Assembly (NCBI RefSeq): GCF_001274775.1
Contig: NZ_LGUE01000005.1
Span: forward strand, 367,836 to 431,835
Length of the DNA: 64,000 nt
From: Rossellomorea marisflavi
GTDB lineage: Bacteria > Bacillota > Bacilli > Bacillales > Bacillaceae_B
Direction: 5' to 3'
This document shows, one piece after another, positions 25,755-37,380 of this stretch. The translations under genes and the position numbers were made by a program. Positions within the stretch are counted from its first letter, which is position 1; every line of letters begins with the position of its first letter. Below the pieces are notes generated by a model that was given only the letters and a program-made list of their open reading frames with translations, made no database searches and was not told where the DNA came from.

Positions 25755-25886
25755 TTACGGTTGTTTTTTGTATTGATTGTTCTGACTGTTGCGCTTGCCG
25801 CTAGGTTCAGTGCCCGGACCGGCATCCCCTTTGATGCTGGCTGCACTGACCCCGCCTTTTGATGGATCCTTCTTATGTTTGGCCAA
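25755..25886 (-). CDS. yuzL: YuzL-family small basic protein (TTG start)
   Basis: 43 residues, Lys/Gly/Ser/Gln-rich, starting LAKHKKDPSKGG and ending in a polar Gln/Asn tail. The TTG start follows GGTGGAGGTGA by six bases, a clear site, while the longer frame to 26060 runs through the fadN promoter and has no support. B. subtilis yuzL is a tiny gene in the same neighbourhood and the composition is SASP-like, suggesting a spore component. Function unproven. Confidence 0.6.
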   Translation of the reverse strand: MAKHKKDPSKGGVSAASIKGDAGPGTEPSGKRNSQNNQYKKQP

Positions 25887-25956
25887 GTTTCTCACCTCCA
25901 CCCTTAGGGTGTCCGCAGACAGAGAAGGAGATGTACCGTTAACAAAAAATAGAATT

Positions 25957-25970
25957 TTTAAACGTTTAAA
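25957..25970 (+). promoter_or_regulatory. Palindrome TTTAAACGTTTAAA, possible CcpA site
   Basis: A perfect 14-bp palindrome 119 bases before fadN. Its AAACGTTT core is cre-like, but the outer TG/CA pairs of the consensus are missing. A putative sigma-A promoter follows (TTGCGA 25973-25978, 17-base spacer, TATATT 25996-26001). Confidence 0.35.
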
Positions 25971-26045
25971 TATTGCGATAGTTTTGATTTTCGTATATAT
26001 TATAGGTAGCAGAAACTCATTCGGGTCTTTTTTTTCGACATAAAA

Positions 26046-26063
26046 TGAATGAGTATTCATTCA
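26046..26063 (+). promoter_or_regulatory. FadR operator in front of fadNAE
   Basis: TGAATGAGTATTCATTCA is a near-perfect palindrome matching the B. subtilis FadR box TGAATGAnTAnTCATTCA. It lies 26 bases before the fadN start, just downstream of the probable promoter, as expected for repression relieved by long-chain acyl-CoA. Confidence 0.88.
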
Positions 26064-26088
26064 AAAACCTTCAAAGGGGGAAAATAGA

Positions 26089-28473
<2,385 letters not shown>

Positions 28474-28496
28474 TCGAAGGAAGCGGGGGAATCATC

Positions 28497-29675
28497 ATGC
28501 GTGAAGCAGTCATTGTCGCCGGTGCTCGTACACCGGTGGGGAAATCAAGGAAAGGTTCGCTTGCCGGGGTGAGACCGGACGACCTTGGAGCACTGGTCGT
28601 CAAGGAAACGTTGAAACGCGCAGGCGCTTACGAAGGCAACATCGATGATCTCATCATCGGCTGTGCCATGCCGGAAGCAGAACAGGGGTTGAATATGGCC
28701 CGTAACATCGGAGGGCTTGCGGGTCTTCCAGATACGGTTCCGGCCATTACCATCAATCGCTATTGTTCTTCCGGGTTGCAATCCATTGCCTATGCAGCGG
28801 AGAAGATCATGCTGGGCCATTCAGACACAGCCATCGCCGGCGGTGCGGAAAGCATGAGCATGGTCCCGATGATGGGGCATGTAGCACGACCGAATCCATC
28901 CTTGGCTGAAACAGCACCTGAGTACTATATGAGCATGGGTCACACGGCTGAAGAGGTGGCCAGGAAATTCGGTATATCACGTGAAGATCAAGACGCCTTT
29001 GCAGTTAGAAGCCACCAAAAAGCGGCCAGGGCCATCGCAGAAGGAAAGTTCACCGACGAGATCGTACCGGTCGATGTTGTGAGACGCTCCGTATCAGACG
29101 CCAATAAACTGGTGGAAAAGTCATTCTCATTTGATACGGATGAAGGGGTTCGGGAAGGAACGAGCTCCGATGTACTGGCAAAACTTCGTCCGGCATTCAA
29201 CGTAAAGGGATCGGTCACGGCGGGGAACTCATCCCAAACGAGTGACGGGGCAGCTGCGGTCATGGTCATGGATCGCGAAAAAGCGGGCTCACTCGGACTC
29301 CAGCCATTGGTGAAATTCAGAAGCTTTGCCGTAGCGGGTGTTCCACCTGAAATCATGGGGATCGGTCCTGTTGAAGCGATTCCGAAGGCCCTCAAGATGG
29401 CAGGCCTGGAGCTCTCAGATATCGGCCTGTTCGAATTGAATGAAGCATTCGCATCCCAGTCCCTCCAGGTGATCCGTCATCTTGGTCTGGATGAAGAGAA
29501 GGTGAACGTGAACGGAGGGGCCATTGCCTTGGGGCATCCCCTTGGATGCACAGGATCAAAACTCACCCTCTCTCTGATGCACGAGATGAAGAGGCGCAAT
29601 GAACAGTTTGGGATCGTCACGATGTGTATCGGTGGTGGAATGGGCGCAGCTGGAGTCTTTGAACTGATTGGCTGA
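28497..29675 (+). CDS. fadA: FadA: acetyl-CoA acyltransferase (3-ketoacyl-CoA thiolase)
   Basis: 392 residues, thiolase family, last step of the beta-oxidation cycle. Catalytic residues are present: nucleophile Cys90 ([12 protein letters not shown]), His in [14 protein letters not shown], and Cys in [13 protein letters not shown]. 23 bases behind fadN and 58 bases before fadE, same operon. Length is standard. Confidence 0.96.
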   Translation: MREAVIVAGARTPVGKSRKGSLAGVRPDDLGALVVKETLKRAGAYEGNIDDLIIGCAMPEAEQGLNMARNIGGLAGLPDTVPAITINRYCSSGLQSIAYAAEKIMLGHSDTAIAGGAESMSMVPMMGHVARPNPSLAETAPEYYMSMGHTAEEVARKFGISREDQDAFAVRSHQKAARAIAEGKFTDEIVPVDVVRRSVSDANKLVEKSFSFDTDEGVREGTSSDVLAKLRPAFNVKGSVTAGNSSQTSDGAAAVMVMDREKAGSLGLQPLVKFRSFAVAGVPPEIMGIGPVEAIPKALKMAGLELSDIGLFELNEAFASQSLQVIRHLGLDEEKVNVNGGAIALGHPLGCTGSKLTLSLMHEMKRRNEQFGIVTMCIGGGMGAAGVFELIG

Positions 29676-29733
29676 GTCCCACCACCCAGAGTTGAATGAC
29701 CTTATGAAAACAGAGAAATTGGAGGAGACCAAA

Positions 29734-31518
29734 ATGGCAAATCAAACAGATAAATTGATCAAAGGCGGAAGCTTCCTGATTGAAGATGTAACGTATGAGC
29801 AGGTGTTCACGCCTGAAGACTACAGCGATGAGCACAAAATGATTGCTAAGACGACGGAAGATTATGTACTGAACGAAGTCGTTCCGGTCATCGAGAATCT
29901 TGAAAACCATGAGTTCGATCACTCCGTGCGCCTCTTGAAAGAAGCAGGTGAGCTGGGACTTCTCGGTGCGGATGTACCAGAGGAGTATGGCGGACTTGGC
30001 CTCGACAAAGTAAGCTCAGCCCTGATTGCAGAGCGTATGTCGAGAGCAGGAGGATTCTCGATTTCACACGGTGCACATGTGGGGATTGGTTCCCTCCCAA
30101 TCGTCCTTTTCGGGAATGAAGAACAGAAAACAAAGTATCTGCCGCCTCTTTCCACGGGAGAAAAGCTTGCGGCGTACGCCCTGACAGAACCGGGGTCAGG
30201 ATCTGATGCATTGGGGGCAAAAACGACTGCCAAATTGAACGAAGCGGGGACCCATTACGTACTGAATGGTGAGAAACAGTGGATCACTAACTCCGCCTTC
30301 GCCGATGTCTTCATCGTATACGCCAAGATCGATGGCGAGCATTTCTCCGCCTTCATCGTAGAAAAAGAATTCCCTGGGGTATCGACGGGTCCTGAAGAGA
30401 AGAAGATGGGAATCAAGAGTTCCTCCACCCGTACGCTGATCCTTGAAGATGCAGAAGTACCGGTTGAAAACCTCCTTGGTCAAGCAGGTAAAGGGCATAT
30501 TATCGCATTCAACATCCTCAACATCGGCCGTTATAAGCTAGGGGTGGGGGCAGTAGGGGCCAGCAAGCGAGCACTGGAAGTAACGGTAGCCTATACGAAT
30601 CAGCGTCAGCAGTTCAAGACGCCGATCTCTTCTTTCAACCTGACAAAAGAAAAACTCTCAACCATGGCATCCAAGCTATATGCCGCAGAAAGCTCCGTCT
30701 ATCGTACGGTCGGCCTCTTCGAGGATAGGATGAGCAAGCTCTCTGATGAAGAAGTGAAAAACGGGTCGGAAGTGGCCAAATCCATTGCGGAATATGCCAT
30801 CGAATGCTCACTCAATAAATTCTTCGGTACGGAAGTGCTGGACTACATCGTGGATGAAGGCGTCCAGCTTCACGGTGGTTACGGGTTCATGCAGGAATAT
30901 GAAATCGAGCGGCTCTACAGGGATTCCCGTATCAACCGGATCTTCGAAGGCACGAACGAGATCAATCGTCTCCTTGTACCTGGCACCTATTTGAGAAAAG
31001 CCATGAAAGGCGAACTTCCACTCCTTCAAAAAGCACAGGCCCTGCAGGAAGAACTGATGATGCTCATGCCAGAAGAAGTGGGCGACGAGCCTCTTGCTCA
31101 AGAAAAGTACCTGGTACGCAATGCAAAGAAGATCGGCTTGATGCTTGCAGGACTTGCCGCGCAAAAATTCGGTAAGGCCCTTGAGAAAGAGCAGGAAGTC
31201 CTTGTGAATATCGCTGATATCGTCTCAGAAGCATATGCAATGGAATCCGTTGTATTGAGGACCGAAAAAGCAATCGAAACGACCGGTTTGGAGAAAGCCA
31301 AGCAGAAGCTCCTTTATACTCAGATCTTCTGTCAGGAAGCATTCAACAAAATCGAGCAGCATGCCAAAGAAACATTGGTGGCGACGGAATCAGGTGACAC
31401 GCTCCGCATCATGCTGTCGGCCTTGAAAAAATTCACCCGCCACACGCCGGTCAACGTCATCGCCCTCAAACGCGATGCCTCCGTGAAACTGATCGACGCT
31501 GAAAAATATACCGTGTAA
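29734..31518 (+). CDS. fadE: FadE: acyl-CoA dehydrogenase
   Basis: 594 residues, the long Bacillus-type FAD-dependent acyl-CoA dehydrogenase with an extra C-terminal helical domain beyond the about-400-residue core. Landmarks are AYALTEPGSGSDALGAKTTA, YVLNGEKQWITNSAFADV and QLHGGYGFMQEYEIERLYRDSR. It introduces the first double bond of each cycle and passes electrons to ETF. GGAGGAG is seven bases before ATG 29734; the upstream frame beginning at 29668 overlaps fadA and is not the start. Confidence 0.95.
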   Translation: MANQTDKLIKGGSFLIEDVTYEQVFTPEDYSDEHKMIAKTTEDYVLNEVVPVIENLENHEFDHSVRLLKEAGELGLLGADVPEEYGGLGLDKVSSALIAERMSRAGGFSISHGAHVGIGSLPIVLFGNEEQKTKYLPPLSTGEKLAAYALTEPGSGSDALGAKTTAKLNEAGTHYVLNGEKQWITNSAFADVFIVYAKIDGEHFSAFIVEKEFPGVSTGPEEKKMGIKSSSTRTLILEDAEVPVENLLGQAGKGHIIAFNILNIGRYKLGVGAVGASKRALEVTVAYTNQRQQFKTPISSFNLTKEKLSTMASKLYAAESSVYRTVGLFEDRMSKLSDEEVKNGSEVAKSIAEYAIECSLNKFFGTEVLDYIVDEGVQLHGGYGFMQEYEIERLYRDSRINRIFEGTNEINRLLVPGTYLRKAMKGELPLLQKAQALQEELMMLMPEEVGDEPLAQEKYLVRNAKKIGLMLAGLAAQKFGKALEKEQEVLVNIADIVSEAYAMESVVLRTEKAIETTGLEKAKQKLLYTQIFCQEAFNKIEQHAKETLVATESGDTLRIMLSALKKFTRHTPVNVIALKRDASVKLIDAEKYTV

Positions 31519-31872
31519 GGAGAAGGGGGCTGCCTGTATGCAGCCCCTTTTTCATGGAGGCATATAGAGTGTGAAAATCGAGAAAGAGCCCGGTATGCAG
31601 AACAGAATGTCACTTCATGCAGAGCATGTTCAACCATCACCCCATTTCGCCCCAATGTGATAACTGCGGGAGAGCGGGAGAGACACTTTAGGCGGGAACG
31701 TGTGCAGGTTGCGCAATAACAGGATAGCTGAGGAAGAAAAATCTCTCATTAAATGTAACAGACCATAATGGCCGGTCATTTCTCTACAACATTCGACAGC
31801 CGGTATTGTTCGTCAAGGACAAAAACGGATATAATGAAGAGGAAAGCACTCAAACGAAAGGTGGTGAAAACA
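31519..31872 (+). other. Gap with the fadE terminator and the yusI promoter
   Basis: No gene seen in these 354 bases. GGGGCTGC/GCAGCCCC with a CTGTAT loop and a T run (31526-31552) terminates the fad operon. A sigma-A-like promoter for yusI is TTGTTC (31806-31811), 18 bases, TATAAT (31830-31835). Confidence 0.75.
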
Positions 31873-32229
31873 ATGGCAATCACATTCTATTCCTACCCTA
31901 AATGCGGGACATGCCGCAAGGCGAAAAAATGGCTTGAACAAGAAGAGGTTGACTTCAACGAAATACATATTGTCGAGGAGCCACCGTCTAAGGAAACGCT
32001 GAAAGAACTTTATGAAAAAAGCGGACTGCCCCTGAAAAAATTCTTCAATACAAGCGGCATGAAATACAGGGAATTAGGCTTGAAAGACAAGGTAAATACC
32101 GCCTCAGACGACGAACTCCTCGAACTACTGGCTTCAGATGGGATGCTGATCAAGCGCCCCCTCACGACCAATGGTCAAAAGGTGACCCTCGGCTTCAAGG
32201 AAGAAACGTTTGAAGATGCTTGGAAGTAA
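31873..32229 (+). CDS. yusI: ArsC/Spx-family protein YusI
   Basis: 118 residues, Spx/arsenate-reductase fold, with CGTC near the N-terminus (YPKCGTCRKAKKW) and the domain core RPLTTNGQKVTLGFKEE. Position beside gcvH matches B. subtilis yusI, whose function is unknown; it could be a thiol reductase rather than an RNA-polymerase-binding Spx. The start at 31873 follows AAAGGTGG; an upstream frame from 31768 runs through the promoter. Confidence 0.88.
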   Translation: MAITFYSYPKCGTCRKAKKWLEQEEVDFNEIHIVEEPPSKETLKELYEKSGLPLKKFFNTSGMKYRELGLKDKVNTASDDELLELLASDGMLIKRPLTTNGQKVTLGFKEETFEDAWK

Positions 32230-32324
32230 TGGAAGCAACAGAATATTTGTGCAAGACTTCCTTGCTTTTCTCTTAAAGAATGTGTCAATATTAGTTTGTA
32301 TAACTAGCATGTGGAGGGATAAAG

Positions 32325-32708
32325 ATGAGCACACCGAAAGAACTGCGTTATTCAGAAGAACATGAATGGGTAAAGTCCGAAGGCGGTAACGTCCGAATCG
32401 GAATCACAGCATTCGCACAATCAGAACTTGGTGACATCGTCTTTGTCGAGCTGCCGGAAGTCGGCGATGAAGTCAAAGCGAACGAGCCTTTCGGAAGCGT
32501 TGAATCGGTCAAGACCGTTTCTGAACTTTACGCTCCTGTATCAGGAAAAGTGGTCGAAGTGAACGAAGACCTGTCTGACAGCCCTGAATTCGTCAACGAA
32601 TCTCCATACGAGAAAGCATGGATGGTTGTTGTGGAACCTTCAGACGCTGGTGAAATGGACAAACTGATGACATCTGAAGAATACGATAAAATGATCAACG
32701 AAGGCTAA
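32325..32708 (+). CDS. gcvH: Glycine cleavage system H protein
   Basis: 127 residues, lipoyl-carrier protein. Lipoylation Lys63 lies in [15 protein letters not shown]. Beyond glycine cleavage, GcvH is the central lipoyl relay in Bacillus lipoate synthesis, fed by the octanoyltransferase LipM and LipA (encoded at 53.2 kb). GGAGGGAT precedes the ATG. Monocistronic or co-transcribed with yusG past a terminator. Confidence 0.97.
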   Translation: MSTPKELRYSEEHEWVKSEGGNVRIGITAFAQSELGDIVFVELPEVGDEVKANEPFGSVESVKTVSELYAPVSGKVVEVNEDLSDSPEFVNESPYEKAWMVVVEPSDAGEMDKLMTSEEYDKMINEG

Positions 32709-32714
32709 AACAGG

Positions 32715-32748
32715 AACACCTTGGGATAAATTCTCAAGGTGTTTTTTT
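32715..32748 (+). terminator. Intrinsic terminator after gcvH
   Basis: AACACCTTG pairs with CAAGGTGTT around an 11-base loop; seven T in the trailing stretch. Confidence 0.88.
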
Positions 32749-32796
32749 ATCCGGAGGGGCAAGATAAATTCAACCTTTAAGGAAAGGATGATGGTC

Positions 32797-33030
32797 ATGC
32801 TTACACCCAAACAGGCCGATGTGACCGATCGTGTCATTGGAAAAGTGAAGGATGGCTCCATTGAGCTGTTCCTCGATAACCAGTCAATCGGGAAAGTCCC
32901 CCTTTCGTTGGAGGGGATCAGCATGCAGCCGAATTTCGAGGCGAAAGAAAACAAAATCTACCAGAGCTATACCTCATCAGAAGGGCATGATGCCCGCTAT
33001 ACGGATTGCGATGAAGGTGGATGGTGTTAG
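32797..33030 (+). CDS. yusG: YusG-family protein (DUF2553)
   Basis: 77 residues from ATG 32797, nine bases behind AAGGAAAGG; two further in-frame ATGs (32788, 32791) sit inside or too close to that site. Small soluble protein ending in YTDCDEGGWC, with a conserved Cys pair. Like B. subtilis YusG it lies between gcvH and yusF. Function unknown; C-terminal Cys residues could bind metal. Confidence 0.8.
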   Translation: MLTPKQADVTDRVIGKVKDGSIELFLDNQSIGKVPLSLEGISMQPNFEAKENKIYQSYTSSEGHDARYTDCDEGGWC

Positions 33031-33165
33031 AATGACATCGGGGGATCACCCCCGGTGTTCTTTTGGATCAAATCCTTTGCAAAATCCCACTGACATGAGA
33101 AAATAGAGATAATAAGTGGATCTATCAAATCTTTTACTACTTCACTGAAAGTCAAGGTGATTGTC

Positions 33166-33525
33166 ATGGAAGTCGTGGATGAAAAAGTTCTGATCGTAGA
33201 AGGGACATCCGACAAACGAAAGGTTAAAGATATCATCAGTGAGCCCGTAGAAATCATCTGTACCAATGGTACGATCAGTCTGACCAAAATGGACGAACTA
33301 ATCGATTCATTATTCGACAGGGATGTATACATCTTGGTGGATGCCGATGAAGCCGGTGAGAAACTCCGCAAGCAATTCAAGCGGGAGTTCCCCGAAGCGG
33401 GTCACCTGTATATCGACAGGATGTACAAGGAAGTGGCGGCTGCCCCGGAATATCACCTCGCTTCCGTCTTGATCGGAGCCAACATTGATGTCCACAAACA
33501 ATATCTTGGAAAAAGGATGAATTAG
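33166..33525 (+). CDS. yusF: TOPRIM-domain protein YusF
   Basis: 119 residues, a stand-alone TOPRIM fold: catalytic Glu in VLIVEGTSDKRKVK and the Asp-x-Asp pair in VYILVDADEAGEKLRK. TOPRIM domains serve topoisomerases, primases and OLD nucleases; small single-domain proteins may be RNA/DNA-processing enzymes akin to RNase M5. ATG 33166 is chosen because AAGGTGA is five bases upstream; GTG 33157 overlaps it. Followed two bases later by yusE. Confidence 0.86.
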   Translation: MEVVDEKVLIVEGTSDKRKVKDIISEPVEIICTNGTISLTKMDELIDSLFDRDVYILVDADEAGEKLRKQFKREFPEAGHLYIDRMYKEVAAAPEYHLASVLIGANIDVHKQYLGKRMN

Positions 33526-33527
33526 CT

Positions 33528-33839
33528 TTGAAAGAGTTGAACAGCCAGGAAGCGCTGCACACGATACGGGAGAATGAAAGACTGCTTGCGCTCTATCTGT
33601 ACACCCCCATGTGCGGCACCTGCCAGGTTGCAGGTAGGATGATTGATATTGTAGAGAAACTGCCTCAACCATTCGTTTTTGCAAAGGCAAATCTGAATTA
33701 CCTGGCAGGATTTGCAACAGAGCATGCGGTCGAAAGCGTTCCTTGCCTCCTGCTATTCAAAGATGGAGTCGAGGTGGAACGGATCTATGCGTTTCAATCT
33801 GTACCGTTTTTGTATGAAGCTTTGAATAAGGTAGCATAA
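33528..33839 (+). CDS. yusE: Thioredoxin-family protein YusE
   Basis: 103 residues, thioredoxin fold with active site MCGTC and the cis-Pro in ESVPCLLLF (an extra Cys next to the cis-Pro). TTG start, two bases after the yusF stop, with AAAAAGGA about 12 bases upstream, so translation is probably coupled. Function not known; the unusual CGTC active site points to a specialised reductase. Confidence 0.85.
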   Translation: MKELNSQEALHTIRENERLLALYLYTPMCGTCQVAGRMIDIVEKLPQPFVFAKANLNYLAGFATEHAVESVPCLLLFKDGVEVERIYAFQSVPFLYEALNKVA

Positions 33840-33861
33840 AGGGCCGAAAAGGCCTTTTTTT
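33838..33861 (+). terminator. Intrinsic terminator after yusE
   Basis: AAAGGGCC pairs with GGCCTTT around a GAAAA loop with one bulge, followed by T residues. Confidence 0.8.
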
Positions 33862-34078
33862 GTTCGAACGATAAAAGAAACTGAAAGATTCTCACGGAAA
33901 CCACTGCGACTTTTCTACATACCGGGACATATTTCTCGGGAAATGAAGCGAACCCGCCAACTTATTGTCTGTTGGGCCCTTCCTTCGACAGTGCGTCCAC
34001 AATCTGTCGAGAAAGTACAGGAGGATAAACTATCCAATAGTGGAATTAGTTAAGTATCCGAGATACTGGAGGGGTTGC

Positions 34079-34432
34079 ATGAGAGAGTATTTAGAGAAAG
34101 TCGTAGATCAATGCGAGACCAGGTATCACTTACAATTGTTATTTCCAGACACCCCGTTCGTCCTACATTTCCAATGCGGCACTAGCGGCCACAGTCTGTC
34201 CATTTCTAATAAGGGCTGCAACGTACTTCCCGATCCTCACCCAGATCCCAACCTGACGATAACGGCTGGAGATGTCCGGCGGTTGATTGCTTTACTTGAA
34301 GGGAATGAACGATTGACTTCCCTTGTCGATAAAAAGGAAATCGAAGTCCGTGGAGGTTACCGGCATCTGTTGTTTGCTGAATCGGTGCTTTGGTTGACCC
34401 GATTTCACATGGTCGAACCAGTGAGCGTATAA
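34079..34432 (+). CDS. yusD: SCP2-like sterol-carrier domain protein YusD
   Basis: 118 residues with the pattern of a single SCP2 lipid-binding domain (VLHFQCGTSGHSLSISNKGC, then DPNLTITAGDVRRLIALLEG). GAGGGG is four to five bases before ATG 34079; the upstream frame from 33965 is unsupported. Same position as B. subtilis yusD. Lipid or acyl-CoA binding is a family inference. Confidence 0.78.
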   Translation: MREYLEKVVDQCETRYHLQLLFPDTPFVLHFQCGTSGHSLSISNKGCNVLPDPHPDPNLTITAGDVRRLIALLEGNERLTSLVDKKEIEVRGGYRHLLFAESVLWLTRFHMVEPVSV

Positions 34433-34446
34433 TGTGCAAAAAAGAA

Positions 34447-34475
34447 TTGACACCTTGTTTATTCGGTGATAGTAT
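34447..34475 (+). promoter_or_regulatory. Sigma-A promoter of the S-box metNPQ transcript
   Basis: TTGACA (34447-34452), 17-base spacer, TAGTAT (34470-34475); located about 50 bases upstream of the riboswitch. Confidence 0.8.
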
Positions 34476-34527
34476 CTGTTTAGTAACAAATTTCTGAGTA
34501 TTTAGTATGAATAATTGAATAACGTTT

Positions 34528-34692
34528 ATCTCTTATTTAGAGTGGTGGAGGGAAGTGCCCGATGAAACCCGGCAACCGTCAATGAAAATTGACACGGTGC
34601 CAATTCACTCGAAGCGAAGGCTTCGACAGATGAGGGAAAGTCAACTATTGAAATAGTATGCCTTTCTGCTTATCGCAGGGAGGCATTTTTGT
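34528..34692 (+). ncRNA. SAM riboswitch (S-box) with terminator
   Basis: The classic S-box core is present: CTCTTATTTAGAGTGGTGGA followed by GGGA and GCCCGATGAAACCCGGCAACC, then the P3/P4 hairpins. The expression platform ends with ATGCCTTTCTGC/GCAGGGAGGCAT (34658-34669 with 34675-34686) and a T run, an intrinsic terminator. High S-adenosylmethionine would stop transcription before metN. About 95 bases separate it from the metN start. Confidence 0.96.
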
Positions 34693-34787
34693 TTTTCAAA
34701 TGAGGTTGGATGTTTTAACAATAATGACGTATTTGGATATAATTCCTAGTAAACAGGTGGTTTTACTGATGACGAGGTGGATACAAC

Positions 34788-35798
34788 ATGATTACGATTT
34801 CTGATGTAAAAAAAATCTTTCAAACCAAAAATGGTACGGTGTCAGCTGTCGATGGGGTGGATATGACCATCAAGGATGGGGAAATCTTCGGTGTCATCGG
34901 GTACAGCGGTGCAGGAAAGAGCACGTTGATCCGGATGCTGAATGGGCTCGAGCTACCCACTGATGGATCTGTGGATGTGAACGGTCAAGTGATATCAAAG
35001 GCGAAGGGACGTAAACTCCGTGAAGCCCGGCAGTCCATGGGGATGATCTTTCAACATTTCAATCTCCTTTGGTCCCGTACGGTACTTGAAAACATCCAGT
35101 TCCCACTCGAGATAGCCGGAGTGCCAAGAGGAGAACGGATCAGGAAGGCGAATGAACTTCTCCATCTGGTAGGACTTGAAGGCAGGGGGGATGCTTATCC
35201 GGCGCAACTCAGTGGAGGTCAGAAGCAGCGCGTCGGGATTGCAAGGGCACTTGCGAATGATCCGAAGGTGCTCCTATGTGATGAAGCTACGTCCGCACTG
35301 GATCCCCAAACCACGGACAGCATCCTGGATCTTCTTGTTGATATCAATGAGCGTCTTGGGCTCACCATCGTCCTCATCACCCACGAAATGCACGTCATCC
35401 GTAAAATCTGTCACAGGGTGGCGGTCATGGAAGCGGGAAAAGTGGTCGAAGAGGGGGATGTCCTAGAGGTATTCCGTAATCCGCGTCAGGAAGTGACGAA
35501 GCGCTTCGTGAAAGAGGTCGCACAGCAGCAGGAGTCGGATGACATCCTCGATCAGTATCCGGATGGGAAAGTGTTGAAGCTTACATTCGTTGGAAGCGGT
35601 ACGGATCAGCCTCTCATCACCTCACTGATCCGAAGGTTCGATCTTGAGGTGAACATCCTTCAGGGCCAGATTTCGCAAACTCAAAAAGGAGCATTCGGCA
35701 CGCTGTTCATCCATCTGAAGGGTGAACGTGAAATCCTCGATCAGGCGGTCGCCTTCGCTGAAGAACAATCGGTGAAAGTGGAGGTGATGGAGCGATGA
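34788..35798 (+). CDS. metN: Methionine ABC transporter ATPase MetN
   Basis: 336 residues. Walker A GYSGAGKST (38-46), signature LSGGQKQRVG, Walker B VLLCDEATSALD, switch His in LITHEMHVI. The C-terminal about 75 residues form the NIL regulatory domain that binds methionine in this family. Drives D- and L-methionine uptake with MetP and MetQ. Overlaps metP by four bases. Confidence 0.96.
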   Translation: MITISDVKKIFQTKNGTVSAVDGVDMTIKDGEIFGVIGYSGAGKSTLIRMLNGLELPTDGSVDVNGQVISKAKGRKLREARQSMGMIFQHFNLLWSRTVLENIQFPLEIAGVPRGERIRKANELLHLVGLEGRGDAYPAQLSGGQKQRVGIARALANDPKVLLCDEATSALDPQTTDSILDLLVDINERLGLTIVLITHEMHVIRKICHRVAVMEAGKVVEEGDVLEVFRNPRQEVTKRFVKEVAQQQESDDILDQYPDGKVLKLTFVGSGTDQPLITSLIRRFDLEVNILQGQISQTQKGAFGTLFIHLKGEREILDQAVAFAEEQSVKVEVMER

Positions 35799-36463
35799 TC
35801 GAGAAAATCTTTCCGAACGTCGATTGGGAAAAGATGTGGGAAGCCACTCTTGAGACCCTGTATATGACTGGTATGTCGGTGATCGTAACATTTGTCCTCG
35901 GGCTCGCACTAGGGATTTTATTGTTCCTCACATCAAAAGGGAACATCTGGGAAAATAAGGTGGCCTATTCCATCACCAACGCTGTGGTCAATGTCTTCCG
36001 GTCGATCCCCTTCATCATCCTGATCGTCCTGTTGATCCCCTTCACCAAAGTGTTGATTGGTACGATCCGAGGGGCGAACGCAGCGTTGCCTGCTTTGATC
36101 ATCGGGGCTGCCCCGTTCTATGCCCGCATGGTCGAGATCGCCCTGCGCGAAGTCAATAAAGGGGTCATCGAGGCGGCAAAAGCGATGGGAGCAAAAACGA
36201 GCACCATCATCATGAAGGTCCTTCTTCCTGAATCCATGCCTGCCCTCATCTCCGGAATCACAGTGACGGCCATCGCACTGGTCGGTTATACCGCAATGGC
36301 GGGCGTCATCGGCGCTGGCGGTCTTGGGAATCTGGCATTCCTTGATGGATTCCAGCGCAGCAGGACCGATGTCACCCTGGCGGCGACCATCTTGATCCTG
36401 GTTCTTGTATTCATCATTCAGCTTGTGGGTGATTATTTCACCAATAAAATAGATAAACGATAA
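35795..36463 (+). CDS. metP: Methionine ABC transporter permease MetP (MetI family)
   Basis: 222 residues, five likely membrane helices, with the EAA loop (EVNKGVIEAAKAMGAKTSTI) that contacts MetN. Start overlaps the metN stop (ATGA). Normal length for MetI-type permeases. Confidence 0.95.
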   Translation: MIEKIFPNVDWEKMWEATLETLYMTGMSVIVTFVLGLALGILLFLTSKGNIWENKVAYSITNAVVNVFRSIPFIILIVLLIPFTKVLIGTIRGANAALPALIIGAAPFYARMVEIALREVNKGVIEAAKAMGAKTSTIIMKVLLPESMPALISGITVTAIALVGYTAMAGVIGAGGLGNLAFLDGFQRSRTDVTLAATILILVLVFIIQLVGDYFTNKIDKR

Positions 36464-36478
36464 AAGGAGAGAATTCAG

Positions 36479-37306
36479 ATGAAAAAATGGTTAGTGGGAA
36501 CGATTGCAGCAGCAAGTATTGTAGGATTGGCAGCATGCGGAACCGGCGGGAGCAACGGAAGCTCTGGCGATTCAAAGGAACTCGTGGTCGGAGCATCCAA
36601 TGTCCCTCATGCTGAGATCCTGGAGGAAGCAAAACCAATCCTTGAAAAAGAAGGGATCGACCTCAAGATCGAAACGTACCAGGATTATGTCCTGCCAAAT
36701 AAAGATCTAGAAAGTGGAGATCTTGATGCCAACTACTTCCAGCACATTCCTTACCTTGAGGGGCAAAAGAAGGAACATGGTTATGACTTCGTAAGTGCCG
36801 GAGGAATTCACATCGAACCGATGGCAGTATACTCCAAGAAGCATAAATCCCTTAAGGATATCCCGGAAGGCGGAACCATTCTATTCAGTAACTCCGTTGC
36901 AGAGCACGGAAGGATCCTTACCTTGCTTGAAGCAAACGGTCTGATCAAATTGAAGGATGGTATCGATAAAACCCAGGCGACGTTGGATGATATCGCCGAA
37001 AACCCTAAAAAGCTGAAATTCGACTACGAATATGAGCCGGCCCTTCTTACTCAGCTTTACAATAATGAAGAAGGCGATGCCGTCGTCATCAACTCCAACT
37101 ATGCCATTGATAGCGGACTGGATCCGGTCAAGGATTCCATTGCCATCGAAGACAAGGAATCACCGTATGTGAACATCATCGCGGTCAAAAAAGGTGATGA
37201 GGACAAAAAAGAAATCAAGGAGCTTGTGAAGGTTCTCCAGTCTGATGAAATCCAGGACTTCATCAATAAAGAGTGGAAAGGTTCCGTGGTTCCGGTCAAA
37301 GAATAA
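36479..37306 (+). CDS. metQ: Methionine-binding lipoprotein MetQ
   Basis: 275 residues with a lipobox VGLAAC (Cys20) and the NlpA/MetQ fold (VVGASNVPHAEILEEAKPIL, LEGQKKEHGYDF). It captures methionine outside the membrane for MetNP. GGAGAG lies 8-10 bases before the ATG; last gene of the S-box operon. Confidence 0.96.
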   Translation: MKKWLVGTIAAASIVGLAACGTGGSNGSSGDSKELVVGASNVPHAEILEEAKPILEKEGIDLKIETYQDYVLPNKDLESGDLDANYFQHIPYLEGQKKEHGYDFVSAGGIHIEPMAVYSKKHKSLKDIPEGGTILFSNSVAEHGRILTLLEANGLIKLKDGIDKTQATLDDIAENPKKLKFDYEYEPALLTQLYNNEEGDAVVINSNYAIDSGLDPVKDSIAIEDKESPYVNIIAVKKGDEDKKEIKELVKVLQSDEIQDFINKEWKGSVVPVKE

Positions 37307-37380
37307 ATACCAAACATAATCTTTTTGCAATAAGCTCATACTATTTTCGATCACTCGAATTAGAATGGAGCTGAAAGTGA

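Noticed and set aside
25755-26060. A 101-residue version of the YuzL-like gene
   Set aside because: The extension runs through the FadR box and fadN promoter, while GGAGGTGA-TTG gives a better start.
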